A stretch of 15,437 nucleotides of DNA, taken from the NCBI GenBank assembly GCA_025060555.1, contig JANXBC010000023.1:1-15437 (forward strand), read 5' to 3'. Position numbers and translations under genes: made by a program. Below are positions 14,405 to 15,437 of the stretch, one piece after another; within the stretch, counting starts at the first letter, position 1, and each line of letters opens with the position of its first letter. The DNA comes from Candidatus Bipolaricaulota bacterium (GTDB lineage: Bacteria; Bipolaricaulota; Bipolaricaulia; Bipolaricaulales; Bipolaricaulaceae). The notes below the pieces were generated by a model. That model was not told the origin of the DNA. It did no database searches and saw only the letters and a program-made list of their open reading frames with translations.

Positions 14405-15259
14405 TTACCTCAACGCTCCCTCAAGAAAGCCCCGCAAGAAAGCCCGCGCAAACGGAAAAAAGATGAGCAAGATCGGCACAGCGGTAAGAACGGTTCCCGC
14501 CAATAACTGCCCCCACTCGATCGCTTGTTCCGTCATATATGTGGCCAGTCCCGCAGGCACAGTCCACTTAACCCCGCTCATCAAGAAGTTCACCGCAAAC
14601 ATATACTCCCCCCAAGACAAAACGAGGGCGTACACTCCGGCTGTGACCACCCCGGGAGCGGCAAGGGGCAGGATTATGCGGAAAAGAACGTGAAACCAGT
14701 TGGCTCCCTCCACAGAAGCCGCCTCCTCAAGCTCCTTCGGAATAGCATCAAAAAATGATCGCACCAGCCACGTGCAGAATGGAGCTGCTAATCCCGTGTG
14801 CACCAAAATAAGCCCAACGTGGCTGTCGATCAACTTTAGTCTCGCCAAAAGCACGTATGCCGGGACAAGGATTAGGCTCTGTGGGAACACATAGATGAAA
14901 AGCATCAGTCGGGACAGGATCTCGCGACCCACAAAACGATAGCGTGACAGGCCATATGCCCCTAAGACGGCGATCATCATCGTGAGTGCTGCTGTCCCCA
15001 TCCCCACCTTCAAGCTGTTGATGATGTAGCGGGAAAATAGCTTTACCCCATACTGAGCGCGGAACAAGGCGCTGTAGTGCTCCAAGGTGGGGTTTCGGGG
15101 AGGGAAGGCGACGCGCGCCTTAAGCAGGTCGGCTGTGGAATGCATGGAGCCAATGAAAACCCAACTGATCGGAAACAGAGCTATCACCAGAAAGAAAATC
15201 ACACCAAGATAAACAAGGGCCCGGAAGGTGTACCTTTTCATTTTCCCATGGTGTGTCAT
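14405..15259 (-). CDS. CUT1 sugar ABC transporter permease (MalG/UgpE type)
   Basis: 284 aa, six predicted membrane helices beginning at about residues 13-37. The EAA loop that docks on the ATPase is clear: EEAASVEGANWFHVLFRIILP (178-198, with the EAAxxxG core). FPISWVFIGS near the N-terminus and FPQSLILVPAYVLL in the middle are typical of the second CUT1 permease. The ATG at 15259 overlaps the preceding permease stop in ATGA, which supports it over a GTG six codons upstream. CUT1 systems carry di- and oligosaccharides or glycerol-phosphate compounds. The ATPase and binding protein are not in the window; CUT1 systems often share an ATPase encoded elsewhere. Confidence 0.92.
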   Translation of the reverse strand: MTHHGKMKRYTFRALVYLGVIFFLVIALFPISWVFIGSMHSTADLLKARVAFPPRNPTLEHYSALFRAQYGVKLFSRYIINSLKVGMGTAALTMMIAVLGAYGLSRYRFVGREILSRLMLFIYVFPQSLILVPAYVLLARLKLIDSHVGLILVHTGLAAPFCTWLVRSFFDAIPKELEEAASVEGANWFHVLFRIILPLAAPGVVTAGVYALVLSWGEYMFAVNFLMSGVKWTVPAGLATYMTEQAIEWGQLLAGTVLTAVPILLIFFPFARAFLRGFLEGALR

Positions 15260-15437
15260 CTTTCTGCGCGCCTCCACAAGAACTTGAAGTAAAAGGCCCC
15301 AAAGATCACGAGTGCCACGGAAGCCAAGGCCCCCATGGCCGCTGCCTCCCCCATGGCAAAACCCCGGAAGGCCCGGCGGTAGATCAAAACCGGCAAAGTG
15401 AGCGTGGTGTTGAGCGGCCCCCCTTGGGTGGTGAGCC
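15256..15437 (-). CDS. CUT1 sugar ABC transporter permease (MalF/UgpA type), partial
   Basis: Only the last 59 codons are inside the window; the gene continues beyond the right edge. They read LTTQGGPLNTTLTLPVLIYR and so on, the C-terminal signature of the first CUT1 permease (LTxGGPxxxT followed by a Y..AF....G.AAA stretch and the last membrane helix), ending in a basic tail WRRAER. The stop TGA overlaps the next permease ATG by four bases, so the pair is coupled. Confidence 0.88.
   Translation of the reverse strand, partial: LTTQGGPLNTTLTLPVLIYRRAFRGFAMGEAAAMGALASVALVIFGAFYFKFLWRRAER

Overview
The window looks like chromosomal DNA of a bacterium of moderately high GC, probably uncultured. 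The RNase P RNA is of the bacterial A type. DUF763, best known from archaea and thermophilic bacteria, hints at a thermophile. Several first-in-operon genes start a few bases after a -10 box and have no Shine-Dalgarno sequence, a leaderless style known from Deinococcus-Thermus and some other phyla. I cannot name the phylum from sequence alone.

Region 1 (1-2870, minus strand) is a housekeeping unit: nif3-family gene, coiled-coil C4 zinc-ribbon gene, TPM-domain membrane gene, then rnpB with a terminator. The TPM gene runs into the 5' end of rnpB, and the likely rnpB -10 box lies within its zinc-ribbon codons. Region 2 (2865-4845, plus) is a divergent pair: a metallo-beta-lactamase-fold hydrolase and a DUF763 protein.

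Region 3 (4877-7770, minus) is a three-gene ABC importer operon of the TrpX/COG2984 type (binding protein, permease, ATPase). Its 5' leader is the most interesting part of the window. A strong TTGACA promoter is followed by an unannotated 19-codon ORF, MRKEVIRGAKACAYYYWFA, with Tyr-Tyr-Tyr-Trp-Phe codons. A 14-bp hairpin abuts its stop codon, and an intrinsic terminator lies just before the binding-protein start. This has the layout of a ribosome-mediated attenuator sensing aromatic amino acids, and suggests the importer carries Tyr, Trp or Phe.

Region 4 (7752-11202) is accessory and partly decayed. It holds a cysteine-rich DUF2703 protein, a doubtful 72-codon ORF, a HAD hydrolase broken by one frameshift, and nagA (N-acetylglucosamine-6-phosphate deacetylase) broken by four. 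All five shifts can be explained by single-base indels in homopolymer runs. Two gene-less gaps of about 450-490 bases flank the HAD gene.

Region 5 (11189-15437, minus) is a sugar uptake and catabolism operon. In order of transcription it encodes the end of a CUT1 permease, a second CUT1 permease, a secreted mutarotase-like protein, an FGGY kinase of xylulokinase type, and a NagB-type glucosamine-6-phosphate deaminase. Its last gene converges on the broken nagA and overlaps it by 14 bases.
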